Shown: piece after piece, positions 1-8,086 of the stretch
Position numbering within the stretch: position 1 is the first letter of the stretch
Layout of the letters: every line of letters starts with the position of its first letter
NCBI GenBank assembly: GCA_003452915.1
Contig: DMMZ01000043.1
Coordinates: forward strand, 74,114 to 96,807
Origin: Clostridiales bacterium
GTDB lineage: Bacteria > Bacillota > Clostridia > Oscillospirales > CAG-382
DNA: 22,694 bases
Reading direction: 5' to 3'
Program-made: the position numbers and the translations under genes
Notes under the pieces: generated by a model
What the model was told of the DNA's origin: nothing
Database searches by the model: none
The model's input: the letters and a program-made list of their open reading frames with translations, nothing else

Positions 1-40
1 AATACCAAAAATGTTTTTACAAAAAAAAGGATTTATACAA

Positions 41-523
41 ATGGTTATCTTGGGAGTTGATCCCGGTATTGCTACAATCGGATACGGAGTTATTACATGC
101 GAAAGCGGTAAGTATATAGCGCTGGAATATGGTGCAATTATCACAAAACCGCATCAGCTTCTAGAGGATCGTCTTATGCAGATTTTTGACGAGCTTACGA
201 ATATAATTATGCGTCATAAACCCGATTGTATGGCTATAGAAGAGCTTTTTTTCAATAAAAATGTAAAAACAGCAGTTGATGTTTGTCAGGGGCGTGGAGT
301 TATTTTATTGGCTGCGCGAAAACAAAGTATTGATACATACGAATACACACCGCTTCAAATTAAAAGCTCGGTAGTCGGATATGGCAGAGCCGAAAAGCAA
401 CAGATAATGTACATGACAAAGCTGCTTTTAAAACTGGAAAAAGACCCAAAACCCGATGACACCGCAGATGCTCTGGCTGTTGCTATTTGCCACGCAAATC
501 ATTCGATGAATAAATATTTCTAA
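41..523 (+). CDS. ruvC: Crossover junction endodeoxyribonuclease RuvC
   Basis: RuvC is the Holliday-junction resolvase that cuts four-way junctions held by RuvAB during recombinational repair. The product is 160 residues, a normal RuvC length. It opens with VDPG (catalytic Asp 7), has the acidic IEEL motif (Glu 67/68), and ends with the PDDTADALAVA acidic motif (Asp 139-143), so the Mg-binding set looks intact. I chose the ATG at 41 because AAGG lies about 10 bases upstream and the protein then begins directly at the first beta strand; an in-frame ATG at 11 would add ten Lys/Phe-rich residues atypical of the family. It is followed by ruvA and ruvB, the usual clostridial order. Identification is secure; the start is slightly uncertain. 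Confidence 0.95.
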   Translation: MVILGVDPGIATIGYGVITCESGKYIALEYGAIITKPHQLLEDRLMQIFDELTNIIMRHKPDCMAIEELFFNKNVKTAVDVCQGRGVILLAARKQSIDTYEYTPLQIKSSVVGYGRAEKQQIMYMTKLLLKLEKDPKPDDTADALAVAICHANHSMNKYF

Positions 524-534
524 TTTTTTTTAAA

Positions 535-587
535 TACCAATTAACAAAAAGGAATTTATTAAACAGTTACCAATTAATAGAAAGGAA
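535..587 (+). repeat. Short direct repeat in the ruvC-ruvA gap
   Basis: Two 20-base copies (535-554 and 568-587) share 18 of 20 positions: TACCAATTAA, then CAAAAAGGAA or TAGAAAGGAA. Both contain an AAAGGA Shine-Dalgarno-like core. Only the second copy stands at the right distance from the ruvA ATG at 593; the first has no start codon after it. A small local duplication of the leader is the simplest reading. Confidence 0.5.
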
Positions 588-592
588 AACTT

Positions 593-1189
593 ATGTACGC
601 TTATATAAAAGGAATCCTTACCTCACTTACAAACGAATATGCGGTTCTGGAAGCAAGCGGAATCGGTTATAAGCTATACATTTCGCTCAACACCTGCTCC
701 CGCCTTTCAAAATATATGCAAAAGGAAGCAATTTTACACACTCATTTGAATGTAAAAGAAGATATCCTTGATCTTTTCGGTTTTTACAACGAAGAGGAGC
801 TGTCGTTATTCAAACATCTGGTTTCCGTTTCGGGAATTGGTCCAAAAGCGGCTATGTCTATTTTAAGCACGCTAACGACCGAAAGCTTTGCACTTGCTCT
901 CGCAAATAACGATGCACGAATGATCTCACAAGCCCCGGGAGTAGGACTTAAAACTGCTCAAAAAGTTATAATAGAATTAAAGGACAAAATCGCAAAAGAA
1001 TTCGGAGAAACCGAATTAAAAGTTACATCCACTTCCGTACCTTCATCTTCGCTAGCTGCGGTTGTTGATACGCTGTCCGTATACGGTTTTTCTCGCTCGC
1101 AGATAATACAGGCAATGACAAATGTTGATACAAAACAGCCGATTGAAGAAATAATAAGACAAACCTTAAAGGTGCTTGGTAGCAATTAA
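593..1189 (+). CDS. ruvA: Holliday junction branch migration protein RuvA
   Basis: RuvA binds Holliday junctions as a tetramer and loads the RuvB motors. At 198 residues it is family length. The N-terminal OB-fold covers about 1-62 (MYAYIKG start, VLEASGIGYKLYI). Two helix-hairpin-helix DNA-binding motifs follow, VSGIGPKAAMSIL at 78-90 and APGVGLKTAQKVI at 114-126. A linker of about 20 residues leads to the C-terminal RuvB-contacting domain (about 150-198). GAAAGGA lies just upstream of the ATG. It sits 69 bases after ruvC and 25 before ruvB and is probably co-transcribed with them. Nothing is missing. Confidence 0.96.
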   Translation: MYAYIKGILTSLTNEYAVLEASGIGYKLYISLNTCSRLSKYMQKEAILHTHLNVKEDILDLFGFYNEEELSLFKHLVSVSGIGPKAAMSILSTLTTESFALALANNDARMISQAPGVGLKTAQKVIIELKDKIAKEFGETELKVTSTSVPSSSLAAVVDTLSVYGFSRSQIIQAMTNVDTKQPIEEIIRQTLKVLGSN

Positions 1190-1214
1190 AAAATAAAAAA
1201 AGAAGGGTTTTCGT

Positions 1215-2291
1215 ATGCCTATAAATTCAAAAACAGCGGACAACGGTTATGAATTTGATTTTGAGAGCCGCATAACCGCAAGCGAATATACGCTCGAGGA
1301 TACCGAAACCGAGCTTTCTTTACGCCCGAAAACATTATCGGAATATGTGGGGCAGGATAAGGTAAAAGAAAATCTTAATATTTTTATAAAAGCCGCACAG
1401 CAACGAGGTGATTGCCTTGACCATGTTTTGTTGCACGGTCCTCCCGGTCTTGGTAAAACAACACTTTCCTGCATTATTGCTTCGGAATTAGGAGTAAACC
1501 TTAAAATTACTAGTGGTCCTGCGATAGAAAAAGCAGGTGACCTTGCCGCACTTTTGACTACACTTGAACGTAATGATATACTTTTTATAGATGAAATTCA
1601 CCGCCTGCCACGTTCTGTTGAAGAGGTTTTATATCCGGCTATGGAGGACTTTGCATTAGATTTAATGATGGGAAAAGGCCCTTCCGCACGTTCTATAAGA
1701 ATTCCTTTGAAGCCCTTTACATTAATTGGTGCAACCACAAGAGCAGGGCAGCTTTCCTCCCCTCTCAGAGACAGGTTCGGCATGATGTTCCGACTTGAGT
1801 TATATAATCCGGAAGAGCTTGCCAGTATAATTACCCGAAGTGCAAGTATTTTAAAAACTCCGATAGTCGAAGAAGGTGCGTTCGAGATTGCCCGCCGTTC
1901 CAGAGGAACGCCGAGAATTGCAAACCGCTTTTTAAAAAGAGTTCGTGACTTTGCTGCTGTAAAAGGCGACGGGACTATTGATAAAGGTATTTCTGACATC
2001 GCCTTAAAAAGCCTTGATGTGGACGAACTTGGTTTGGACGCTATCGACCGCAGAATGCTTGCTTCTATTATAAAATCATTCGGCGGAGGACCTGTCGGGT
2101 TGGAAACACTCGCTGCCGTTATCGGTGAGGAATCAATTACCCTTGAGGATGTTTACGAACCATATCTATTGCAATTAGGTTTCCTCAACCGAACACCTCG
2201 TGGACGTTGTGCAACATCAGGCGCATACCGTCATCTGGGCTTAAGACCTCCCGAGGAGAACAATACTATACAACAAAAATTGGAAATATAA
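1215..2291 (+). CDS. ruvB: Holliday junction branch migration helicase RuvB
   Basis: RuvB is the hexameric AAA+ motor that pulls DNA through the RuvA-bound junction. The 358-residue product has Walker A GPPGLGKT (75-82), Walker B ILFIDEIH (122-129), sensor 1 GATTRAG (172-178), the arginine finger in LRDRFG (184-189), and a C-terminal winged helix (about 275-340, including GGGPVGLETLA and LGFLNRTPRGR). The first 35 residues are a polar extension before the conserved LRPKTLSEYVGQ core. AGAAGGG precedes the ATG. Third gene of the ruvCAB set. Confidence 0.97.
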   Translation: MPINSKTADNGYEFDFESRITASEYTLEDTETELSLRPKTLSEYVGQDKVKENLNIFIKAAQQRGDCLDHVLLHGPPGLGKTTLSCIIASELGVNLKITSGPAIEKAGDLAALLTTLERNDILFIDEIHRLPRSVEEVLYPAMEDFALDLMMGKGPSARSIRIPLKPFTLIGATTRAGQLSSPLRDRFGMMFRLELYNPEELASIITRSASILKTPIVEEGAFEIARRSRGTPRIANRFLKRVRDFAAVKGDGTIDKGISDIALKSLDVDELGLDAIDRRMLASIIKSFGGGPVGLETLAAVIGEESITLEDVYEPYLLQLGFLNRTPRGRCATSGAYRHLGLRPPEENNTIQQKLEI

Positions 2292-2297
2292 CTGTAG

Positions 2298-2316
2298 GGG
2301 CGAACTGTGTTCGCCC
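2298..2316. repeat. Perfect GC-rich palindrome after ruvB
   Basis: Eight bases, GGGCGAAC, are followed by TGT and the exact complement GTTCGCCC, seven bases after the ruvB stop. There is no T-run, so it is not a standard intrinsic terminator. Its GC content contrasts with the AT-rich surroundings, and a flanking TGTAGG and a trailing G resemble the short GC palindromes scattered between genes in many clostridial and cyanobacterial genomes (recollection, not checked). It may be a dispersed repeat or an mRNA 3'-end stabiliser. Confidence 0.5.
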
Positions 2317-2349
2317 GAAATCTAACAATACTATTATATAGGAGCTACA

Positions 2350-3216
2350 ATGTTTATCGCAGATAAATGGCAGGATTATACGCTTATAGATGCCGACAAT
2401 GGCGAACGTCTGGAAAGTTGGGGCGGAAAAATACTTATTCGTCCTGATCCGCAGATAATATGGAACAGCGGCAGAAAAAATCCACTTTGGAACAAATCAG
2501 ATGCTGTTTACAAGCGTTCTAAAGAAGGCGGAGGTAATTGGGTAAAAAAGAATATTCCTGACGAATGGAACATTTCTTACGGTGACCTTACTTTTACCAT
2601 TTCACCTATGGGCTTTAAGCATACAGGACTTTTCCCCGAGCAGGCTGCTAACTGGGATTGGTTTGTTCCGCTTATAAAAAACAGTGGTAGAGAAATAAAG
2701 CTACTCAATCTTTTTGCCTACACAGGTGGTGCTACGGTTGCGGCTGCCAAAGCAGGAGCATTGGTCTGTCACGTTGACGCTTCAAAAGGTATGGTGACAA
2801 AGGCAAAACAGAACGCTGTTTTATCTAAAGTGCCCGATAGTAGAATCCGTTATATTGTTGACGATTGTATAAAGTTCGTCGAGCGTGAGATAAGACGTGG
2901 CAGCTTTTATGATGCGATAATTCTTGATCCGCCTTCTTTTGGCAGAGGTCCTAACGGCGAACGTTGGGTAATTGAAGAGAGTCTTGATAATCTTATTTCG
3001 GTTATTAGTGGTGTTTTATCCAATAACCCTCTCTTTGTACTTTTAAATTCCTACACCACAGGGCTTTCCGCTTCAACTAACGGTTATATTTTGCATAATA
3101 ATATTGTTCGTCGCTTTGGTGGAAGTGTTGTAAGCGACGAGCTTGGAATTCCTGTAAAAGAAAGTGGTATAGCACTTCCATGCGGAGCAGCATCACGTTG
3201 GACAGTATCAAAATAA
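2350..3216 (+). CDS. Class I SAM-dependent methyltransferase, RlmI-like
   Basis: A probable RNA methyltransferase of the COG1092/RlmI group, which makes 5-methylcytosine or related marks in 23S rRNA. SAM-binding motif I is LNLFAYTGG (119-127), the ribose-contacting acid is in HVDASKGM (Asp 143), and motif IV is DPPSFGRG (193-200), typical of this group. At 288 residues it is shorter than E. coli RlmI (about 396) and lacks an N-terminal PUA domain; the first 85 residues form a beta-rich domain of their own (IADKWQDYTLIDADNGERLE). AGGAG precedes the ATG. It lies between ruvB and ecfA1. The target nucleotide cannot be read from sequence. Confidence 0.85.
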   Translation: MFIADKWQDYTLIDADNGERLESWGGKILIRPDPQIIWNSGRKNPLWNKSDAVYKRSKEGGGNWVKKNIPDEWNISYGDLTFTISPMGFKHTGLFPEQAANWDWFVPLIKNSGREIKLLNLFAYTGGATVAAAKAGALVCHVDASKGMVTKAKQNAVLSKVPDSRIRYIVDDCIKFVEREIRRGSFYDAIILDPPSFGRGPNGERWVIEESLDNLISVISGVLSNNPLFVLLNSYTTGLSASTNGYILHNNIVRRFGGSVVSDELGIPVKESGIALPCGAASRWTVSK

Positions 3217-3236
3217 TTGAAAATATGGTAATTTAA

Positions 3237-4094
3237 ATGACTTTCATCAAAACAGACAATCTGACTTTTAAATATAGGGATGACGAGCCTGAGGTTGTAA
3301 AAAATATCTCGCTGGAGATAGAAAAAGGCAGCTACACAGCCATTCTCGGGCATAACGGAAGCGGTAAAAGCACGCTTGCAAAGTTATTATGTGGTATTTT
3401 ACAACCGGTCTCGGGAAGTGTAATTGTTGGCGGTTATTTGACAAGCAACGAACAAGATATATATAAAATAAGAGAATCCTGTGGTATGGTATTTCAGAAT
3501 CCTGACAATCAGATTGTTGCAAGTGTGGTTGAGGAGGATGTAGCTTTCGCACCTGAAAATCTTGGTGTTCCGCCAAAAGAAATAAGAAAAATTGTGGACG
3601 ACTGCCTAAAAACTGTCGGAATGGAGCAATATGCTCTTCATTCAACCTATAAATTATCAGGCGGACAAAAACAGCGTGTTGCAATAGCAGGAGTGCTTGC
3701 TATGAATCCGAGCTGTATCATCTTCGACGAAGCTACCGCAATGCTTGACCCGACAGGGCGTAAGGATATTGCAGCCGCAATGAAAAAGCTAAACAAAGAA
3801 AAAGGCATAACCGTAATAACCATCACTCATTATATGAACGAAGCTATTGAAGCCGACAGAGTTATTGTTTTAAACAGAGGTGAGGTTTTCCTCGATGGTA
3901 CACCTAAGGAGATTTTCTCTGAGGTTGAAAAGTTAAAAAGCGTTGCACTTTCGGTTCCGCAGGTAACAGAGCTTTTATATTTGCTGCAAAGCGACGGATA
4001 TGATTTTCCAAAAGGGATTCTGCATACAATGGAAGCCGCCGATATACTAGAAAATAAGGTTAATTTAAAAAGCATCGGAGGTAATGACCGATGA
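3237..4094 (+). CDS. ecfA1: ECF transporter ATPase EcfA1
   Basis: One of two ATPases that energise energy-coupling-factor vitamin importers. The 285 residues contain Walker A GHNGSGKST (38-46), the Q-loop in FQNPDNQIV (Gln 86), the ABC signature LSGGQKQR (139-146), Walker B CIIFDEAT with Glu 164 and the D-loop AMLDPTGR, and the H-loop ITHYM near 197. The C-terminal extension (about 235-285) is where ECF ATPases dimerise. The stop overlaps the ecfA2 start by 4 bases (ATGA at 4091), so the two are translationally coupled. No strong Shine-Dalgarno is visible before the ATG at 3237. Confidence 0.94.
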   Translation: MTFIKTDNLTFKYRDDEPEVVKNISLEIEKGSYTAILGHNGSGKSTLAKLLCGILQPVSGSVIVGGYLTSNEQDIYKIRESCGMVFQNPDNQIVASVVEEDVAFAPENLGVPPKEIRKIVDDCLKTVGMEQYALHSTYKLSGGQKQRVAIAGVLAMNPSCIIFDEATAMLDPTGRKDIAAAMKKLNKEKGITVITITHYMNEAIEADRVIVLNRGEVFLDGTPKEIFSEVEKLKSVALSVPQVTELLYLLQSDGYDFPKGILHTMEAADILENKVNLKSIGGNDR

Positions 4095-4939
4095 ACTCAT
4101 TAAGCTTTAAAAATGTGTCGGTCGTTTACGGAGAGGGGACACCTTTCCGCAAGGTCGCACTTGAAAATATTAATATTGACTTCCCGACGGGAGAAATTAT
4201 TGGAATTATAGGTCATACAGGCAGTGGAAAAAGCACGCTTGCCATGCTGTCTAACGGACTTCTGAAACCTACTAGCGGTAATATCTTCCTTGAAAATACC
4301 GACATCTGGGAAAAACCAAAGGAAATCGGTAAGGTTCGGAGCAAAGTCGGTATAGCCTTTCAATATCCCGAATATCAACTTTTTGAAGAAACGGTCTTTA
4401 AGGATATAGCCTTCGGCCCGAAGAATATGGGACTTAGCGAAGAAGAGATAAATGAACGTGTAAAAAATGCCGCAAAATTCTGCGGTATTGACGATGCTTC
4501 CTTAAAAAAATCACCGTTTGAACTATCGGGCGGACAAAAGCGTCGAGCAGCGATTGCAGGCGTGGTTGCAATGGATCCACAGGTTTTAGTGCTTGACGAA
4601 CCTGCGGCAGGGCTTGACCCTCTCGGTCGGGAAGAAATTCTTGGAGGGCTTATCTCATACCAAAAGCAGAAGGGTTCGACAATGATATTAATTTCCCACA
4701 GCATGGAGGATATCGCAAAATATTGCGACCGCATTTTAGTGCTTAAAGAAGGCGGTGTCTTTATGTATGGAACGGTCGGTGAAATTTTTATGCAGGCAGA
4801 GCTCCTGTTCGGAGCTTCACTTGACCTGCCGCAGATAACAAAGCTGTTTATAGAATTAAAAAAACGTGGCTTGACAGAAAACACCGATGTTTATACAGTT
4901 AGATATGCAAAAAAAGAAATAGAAAAGTTTTTACAATAA
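4091..4939 (+). CDS. ecfA2: ECF transporter ATPase EcfA2
   Basis: Second ATPase of the ECF module; it pairs with EcfA1 and contacts EcfT. The 282 residues have Walker A GHTGSGKST (41-49), Q-loop FQYPEYQLF (Gln 91), signature LSGGQKRR (145-152), Walker B VLVLDE (165-170) and H-loop ISHSMED. The FQYPEYQLFEETV form is typical of EcfA2, whereas FQNPDNQIV marks EcfA1, which gives the assignment. The start overlaps the end of ecfA1. Gene order ecfA1-ecfA2-ecfT-truA is the conserved Firmicutes arrangement. Confidence 0.94.
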   Translation: MNSLSFKNVSVVYGEGTPFRKVALENINIDFPTGEIIGIIGHTGSGKSTLAMLSNGLLKPTSGNIFLENTDIWEKPKEIGKVRSKVGIAFQYPEYQLFEETVFKDIAFGPKNMGLSEEEINERVKNAAKFCGIDDASLKKSPFELSGGQKRRAAIAGVVAMDPQVLVLDEPAAGLDPLGREEILGGLISYQKQKGSTMILISHSMEDIAKYCDRILVLKEGGVFMYGTVGEIFMQAELLFGASLDLPQITKLFIELKKRGLTENTDVYTVRYAKKEIEKFLQ

Positions 4940-4959
4940 ATAAGAAATGGATTTTTTAG

Positions 4960-5775
4960 ATGCTCAAGGATATTACACTCGGTCAGTTTTTTCCGGGCAA
5001 TTCGTTGCTCCACAAGACCGACCCAAGAATAAAACTTATAATATTAACCGTGTACCTAATAATGGTGCTGGCTGCAAATACTCTGGTTTCGATTGCAGCT
5101 ATTGCCATGATTACGTTTGTGCTGGTGCTGGTTTCGGGAATAAACCTTAAAATAATTGCAAAATCACTTAAACCGCTTTTGTTTATACTTATATTTACCG
5201 CTGTTATAAATGTCTTTTTTATGAAAGGTGACAACATTCTTTTTGAGTGGTATTTTATAAAGATATATAAAGAGGGCTTGATGAACGCTGTCCTTATGAT
5301 AACACGATTAATTTCGCTTATTACAGGAACAAGTGTGCTTTTAACCTACACAACCTCACCGCTTGAGCTTACAGATGCGATAGAGAGGTTGTTTTCACCT
5401 CTGAAAAAGATTAAAGTACCCGTACACGAATTTGCTATGATGATGACTATAGCCTTGCGTTTTATTCCAACTCTTATCGAAGAAACAGATAAGATAATTT
5501 CGGCACAGAAAGCAAGAGGTGCTGATTTTGAAACTGGTGGACTTTTAAAACGTGCAAAAGCACTTATTCCCATACTTATTCCCCTTTTTGTATCAGCGTT
5601 CAGACGTGCCGACGAGCTTGCGGAGGCCATGGAATGCCGTTGTTATAAGGGCGGAGAGGGCAGAACAAAGATGAAGCAAATGAAATCACACCCTGCAGAC
5701 TATGTTTTTTTATTAGTAATGATTGGGTTGTGTGTTGCCGTTTATTTTATTAATTCGGCTGACTTTTTAATATAA
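4960..5775 (+). CDS. ecfT: ECF transporter transmembrane component EcfT
   Basis: EcfT is the membrane scaffold joining the two ATPases to exchangeable substrate-binding S components. The 271 residues begin with DITLGQFFPGNSLLHKTDPR, the usual EcfT opening. Hydrophobic segments lie near 25-60, 70-90, 108-130, 160-172, 200-215 and 245-265. The two coupling-helix signatures are QKARGADF (183-190) and AEAMECRCY (221-229), matching the paired Ala-Arg-Gly-type motifs that seat in the ATPases. The start is 20 bases after ecfA2 with only a weak ribosome binding site. The stop is followed immediately by repeat copy A. Confidence 0.93.
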   Translation: MLKDITLGQFFPGNSLLHKTDPRIKLIILTVYLIMVLAANTLVSIAAIAMITFVLVLVSGINLKIIAKSLKPLLFILIFTAVINVFFMKGDNILFEWYFIKIYKEGLMNAVLMITRLISLITGTSVLLTYTTSPLELTDAIERLFSPLKKIKVPVHEFAMMMTIALRFIPTLIEETDKIISAQKARGADFETGGLLKRAKALIPILIPLFVSAFRRADELAEAMECRCYKGGEGRTKMKQMKSHPADYVFLLVMIGLCVAVYFINSADFLI

Positions 5776-5894
5776 GTTTGAAAATAAATTTTCAAACTAC
5801 GGTTTTGTGCCTTTGACTTCTTAGAAAAGTCAATCCTGCTCCGCAGGAACGGCGCAATTCCCTCTTCCGGCGGTTTTTACCGCCGAGGAAAGGA
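5776..5894 (+). repeat. Structured intergenic repeat, copy A (ecfT-truA)
   Basis: This fills the whole gap from the ecfT stop to the truA ATG. Elements in order: hairpin 1, GTTTGAAAAT paired with ATTTTCAAAC (5776-5797); the shared block ACGGTTTTGTGCC; a closing stem TTGTGCC/GGCGCAA (5805-5811 with 5851-5857) around two arms, TTGACTT/AAGTCAA (5813-5833) and TCCTGC/GCAGGA (5834-5848); then a last hairpin CGGCGGT/ACCGCCG (5868-5885); then GAGGAAAGGA, the truA ribosome binding site. It lacks the CAAACGC/GTGTTTG hairpin found in copies B and C. Confidence 0.8.
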
Positions 5895-6638
5895 ATGGTC
5901 GTAAATTTGGTTAATTATGCTTTGACTTTAAAATTCAACGGTAGTGCTTATTGCGGATGGCAGGTGCAGAAAAATGCCTTGAGTGTTCAGGAAGTTCTGC
6001 AAAATGCCGTTGAATATGTTTTTAAAAAGCGGCTTGGAATTACAGGTTGCAGTCGAACCGATTCCGGCGTACATGCAAATGAATATGTCTGTCATATCCA
6101 AGCAGCACCCGAATTTGATTTGGCCAGACTGCCTTTGGCTATCAACTCACATCTTCCGAAAGATATAGCGGTTTTATCTGCAAAAACGATTGATGACACT
6201 TTCCACGCACGGTATGACGCAAACGGTAAAGAATATGTTTACAAGATCTGGAACAGCAGAATTCACAATCCCTTTTTTACCGATACAGCATTTCATTATC
6301 CAAAAATAATCGACATAGAAAAGGCTAGTAAGATTACCGGTGAATTTGTTGGAAAACACGATTTTGCTTCTTTTATGGCATCTCACAGTAAAATCGAGGA
6401 TACTGTACGGGAAATTTGGTATTTCAAGGCAGAGCGAGAGGGCGATTTTGTAAATTTCATTGTTGCCGCAGACGGTTTTCTTTACAACATGGTAAGAATA
6501 ATGTGCGGAACAATTCTGCATTGTTTACGAGGACATATTACGCTGCCTATTAGTGCTATTATTGAAGCTAAAGATAGAAATCTTGCGGGAGCAACACTGC
6601 CACCGCATGGTTTGTATTTAAACAGGATATTTTATTAA
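5895..6638 (+). CDS. truA: tRNA pseudouridine(38-40) synthase TruA
   Basis: TruA isomerises uridines 38-40 in the tRNA anticodon stem. The product is 247 residues, family length. The catalytic aspartate is in SRTDSGVHA (Asp 56). FNGSAYCGWQVQ is the N-terminal RNA-binding strand, HARYDANGKEYVYKIWN the central signature, and FLYNMVRIMCGTI the C-terminal core. The ATG at 5895 lies 6 bases after GAGG, supplied by the end of repeat copy A. As in many Firmicutes it follows ecfT. Confidence 0.95.
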   Translation: MVVNLVNYALTLKFNGSAYCGWQVQKNALSVQEVLQNAVEYVFKKRLGITGCSRTDSGVHANEYVCHIQAAPEFDLARLPLAINSHLPKDIAVLSAKTIDDTFHARYDANGKEYVYKIWNSRIHNPFFTDTAFHYPKIIDIEKASKITGEFVGKHDFASFMASHSKIEDTVREIWYFKAEREGDFVNFIVAADGFLYNMVRIMCGTILHCLRGHITLPISAIIEAKDRNLAGATLPPHGLYLNRIFY

Positions 6639-6695
6639 TTCTGTTCTTAATACTGAAAAAAGGTTATAAAATTTTACAGAAGGAGAATATGGCGT

Positions 6696-7931
6696 ATGGG
6701 CGCTTTTTCGATATTTACAGATAAAAAAAAGAAAAAGAAGTATAGTGGCGTACCGACTGTCGAAGAATATTATTTAAAGCTGGCACGTCGAACAACATTC
6801 GCAAAGTTTATATGTATAATGCTCATAGCCAGTTTTGCATTGTTTGCTTTTTCTAATTATAAAGACGAATTGACTATTGAGAATTTTCGATACATGTTAA
6901 AATTTGTTGATTTCGGCGCGGAAACAGTTCAGGAAACAGCGTCGGTCGTTTACTTTGACAGTGATACAACAAACAAAGGCGAACTGTTACGAGGTGATCT
7001 TGCTGTTCTAAATACAAGCGGAATAATGGTTTATGATTTTAACGGTGACCGTTTATATAAATCCGATTTTAAATACGATCATCCTAAAATGATTTCTAAC
7101 AATAAAGATATGATAGTCTGCGATATAGGCGGTTATGGCCTAAAGATTTTTTCCTCCTATTCTACTATATACACAGAAGAATTTTCTTATCCGATTTATG
7201 GACTCGATGCCTGTGAAAGTGGTGGTTTTCTTGTACTTTCTTCGGTAGAAGGCTTCAGGAGTGCATTTTTTGTGTATGATGAGTTTTACAGAGTTGTATA
7301 TAGTTCCTCTTTCGGAGATAAATATATAGATTGTGCTTCTCTCTCTACGAACGGAAAAGAAGTTGTTGCCATGCTGCATTATTCAAGGGACGGTGACTTA
7401 ATTACACTCTTGGCAAAATATTCGGTCGATAACCAGGATTCAAGCATTTTTCAAAAAGAATTTATCGACGAAATGCCACTTAAAATTAATTATATGGCTG
7501 ATGGAGCATACGCTGTTCTAACAAACAAAGCACTTCGCTTTTTCTCTTCGGATAATATTGTAACAGGTGAAATATTTTTTGAAGAAAAATCACTTTTAGG
7601 CTATGAATTCAGCAATAATTATGCTATAATTACTTATAATACCATAGGACTATCCGCAGGGACAGAGCTTGATGTATATACCAAAGATGCCTCGCTTGTT
7701 GCTGTGAGGAATTTCGAAGGCGCATTGCTTGACAAAAGGGTTAGCTCGGATACACTTTTTGTGTTATCACACGGTCTATTAACAACCGTTGACCTTAAAG
7801 GAGTAAACGCAGATAAAACAGATGAAGTTGAAAACGAATTCAGGCAGCTATTGCTTGATCAATCGGGTTTAATTTTGTTATCCGATAATAAAGCGGAATA
7901 TTTTAAAAAAAATGATACAACAATTAATTAG
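6696..7931 (+). CDS. Membrane-anchored protein of unknown function, DUF5711-like
   Basis: 411 residues. A short basic cytoplasmic head (KKKKKKYSG near 10-18) is followed by one membrane segment at about 36-55 (AKFICIMLIASFALFAF). The rest, about 350 residues, looks extracytoplasmic and consists of repeated beta-strand units (LAVLNTSGIMVYDFNG, KMISNNKDMIVCDIGGYG, YGLDACESGGFLVLSS), suggesting a beta-propeller. It resembles proteins labelled DUF5711 in clostridia by recollection; no function is known to me. AGGAG lies 10 bases before the ATG. The position next to cvpA and pgsA suggests an envelope role, which is inference only. Confidence 0.8.
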   Translation: MGAFSIFTDKKKKKKYSGVPTVEEYYLKLARRTTFAKFICIMLIASFALFAFSNYKDELTIENFRYMLKFVDFGAETVQETASVVYFDSDTTNKGELLRGDLAVLNTSGIMVYDFNGDRLYKSDFKYDHPKMISNNKDMIVCDIGGYGLKIFSSYSTIYTEEFSYPIYGLDACESGGFLVLSSVEGFRSAFFVYDEFYRVVYSSSFGDKYIDCASLSTNGKEVVAMLHYSRDGDLITLLAKYSVDNQDSSIFQKEFIDEMPLKINYMADGAYAVLTNKALRFFSSDNIVTGEIFFEEKSLLGYEFSNNYAIITYNTIGLSAGTELDVYTKDASLVAVRNFEGALLDKRVSSDTLFVLSHGLLTTVDLKGVNADKTDEVENEFRQLLLDQSGLILLSDNKAEYFKKNDTTIN

Positions 7932-7948
7932 AATACGGTTATAAATCA

Positions 7949-7971
7949 ACGGGATATATTCCCGTGCTTTT
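7949..7971 (+). terminator. Possible weak intrinsic terminator after the DUF5711-like gene
   Basis: ACGGGA (7949-7954), a five-base loop and TCCCGT (7960-7965) are followed by GCTTTT. The stem is short and the T-run is only four, so termination would be partial. It precedes repeat copy B. Confidence 0.3.
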
Positions 7972-7979
7972 GAAAGGAA

Positions 7980-8085
7980 TTTGAAAGATAAATCTTTCAA
8001 ACACGGTTTTGTGCCGGATCGGCACAATCGTCAAACGCAATCTTTAGGAGTGTTTGTTACTTTCGGCATAAATGCCGAGGAAAGG
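7980..8085 (+). repeat. Structured intergenic repeat, copy B (before cvpA)
   Basis: Hairpin 1 is TTTGAAAGAT/ATCTTTCAAA (7980-8001), with a G-C pair where copy A has A-T. The ACGGTTTTGTGCC block follows. Its closing stem TTGTGCCG/CGGCACAA (8009-8027) carries no internal arms, only a GAT loop. Hairpin 3 is CAAACGC/GTGTTTG (8032-8038 with 8050-8056), and the last hairpin is CGGCAT/ATGCCG (8064-8077). It ends in GAGGAAAGG, which serves as the ribosome binding site of the next gene. Confidence 0.8.
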
Positions 8086-8086
8086 T

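Noticed and set aside
11..40. Longer RuvC start at 11
   Set aside because: It adds a Lys/Phe-rich stretch not typical of RuvC, and AAGG fits the ATG at 41.
4375..4884. Antisense 169-codon frame opposite ecfA2
   Set aside because: Serine- and phenylalanine-rich composition typical of a frame opposite a real gene, no start signal, and ecfA2 is fully conserved on the other strand.
4947..5150. Alternative frame overlapping the start of ecfT
   Set aside because: It shadows ecfT; the ecfT frame carries the conserved N-terminus and continues through all membrane segments.
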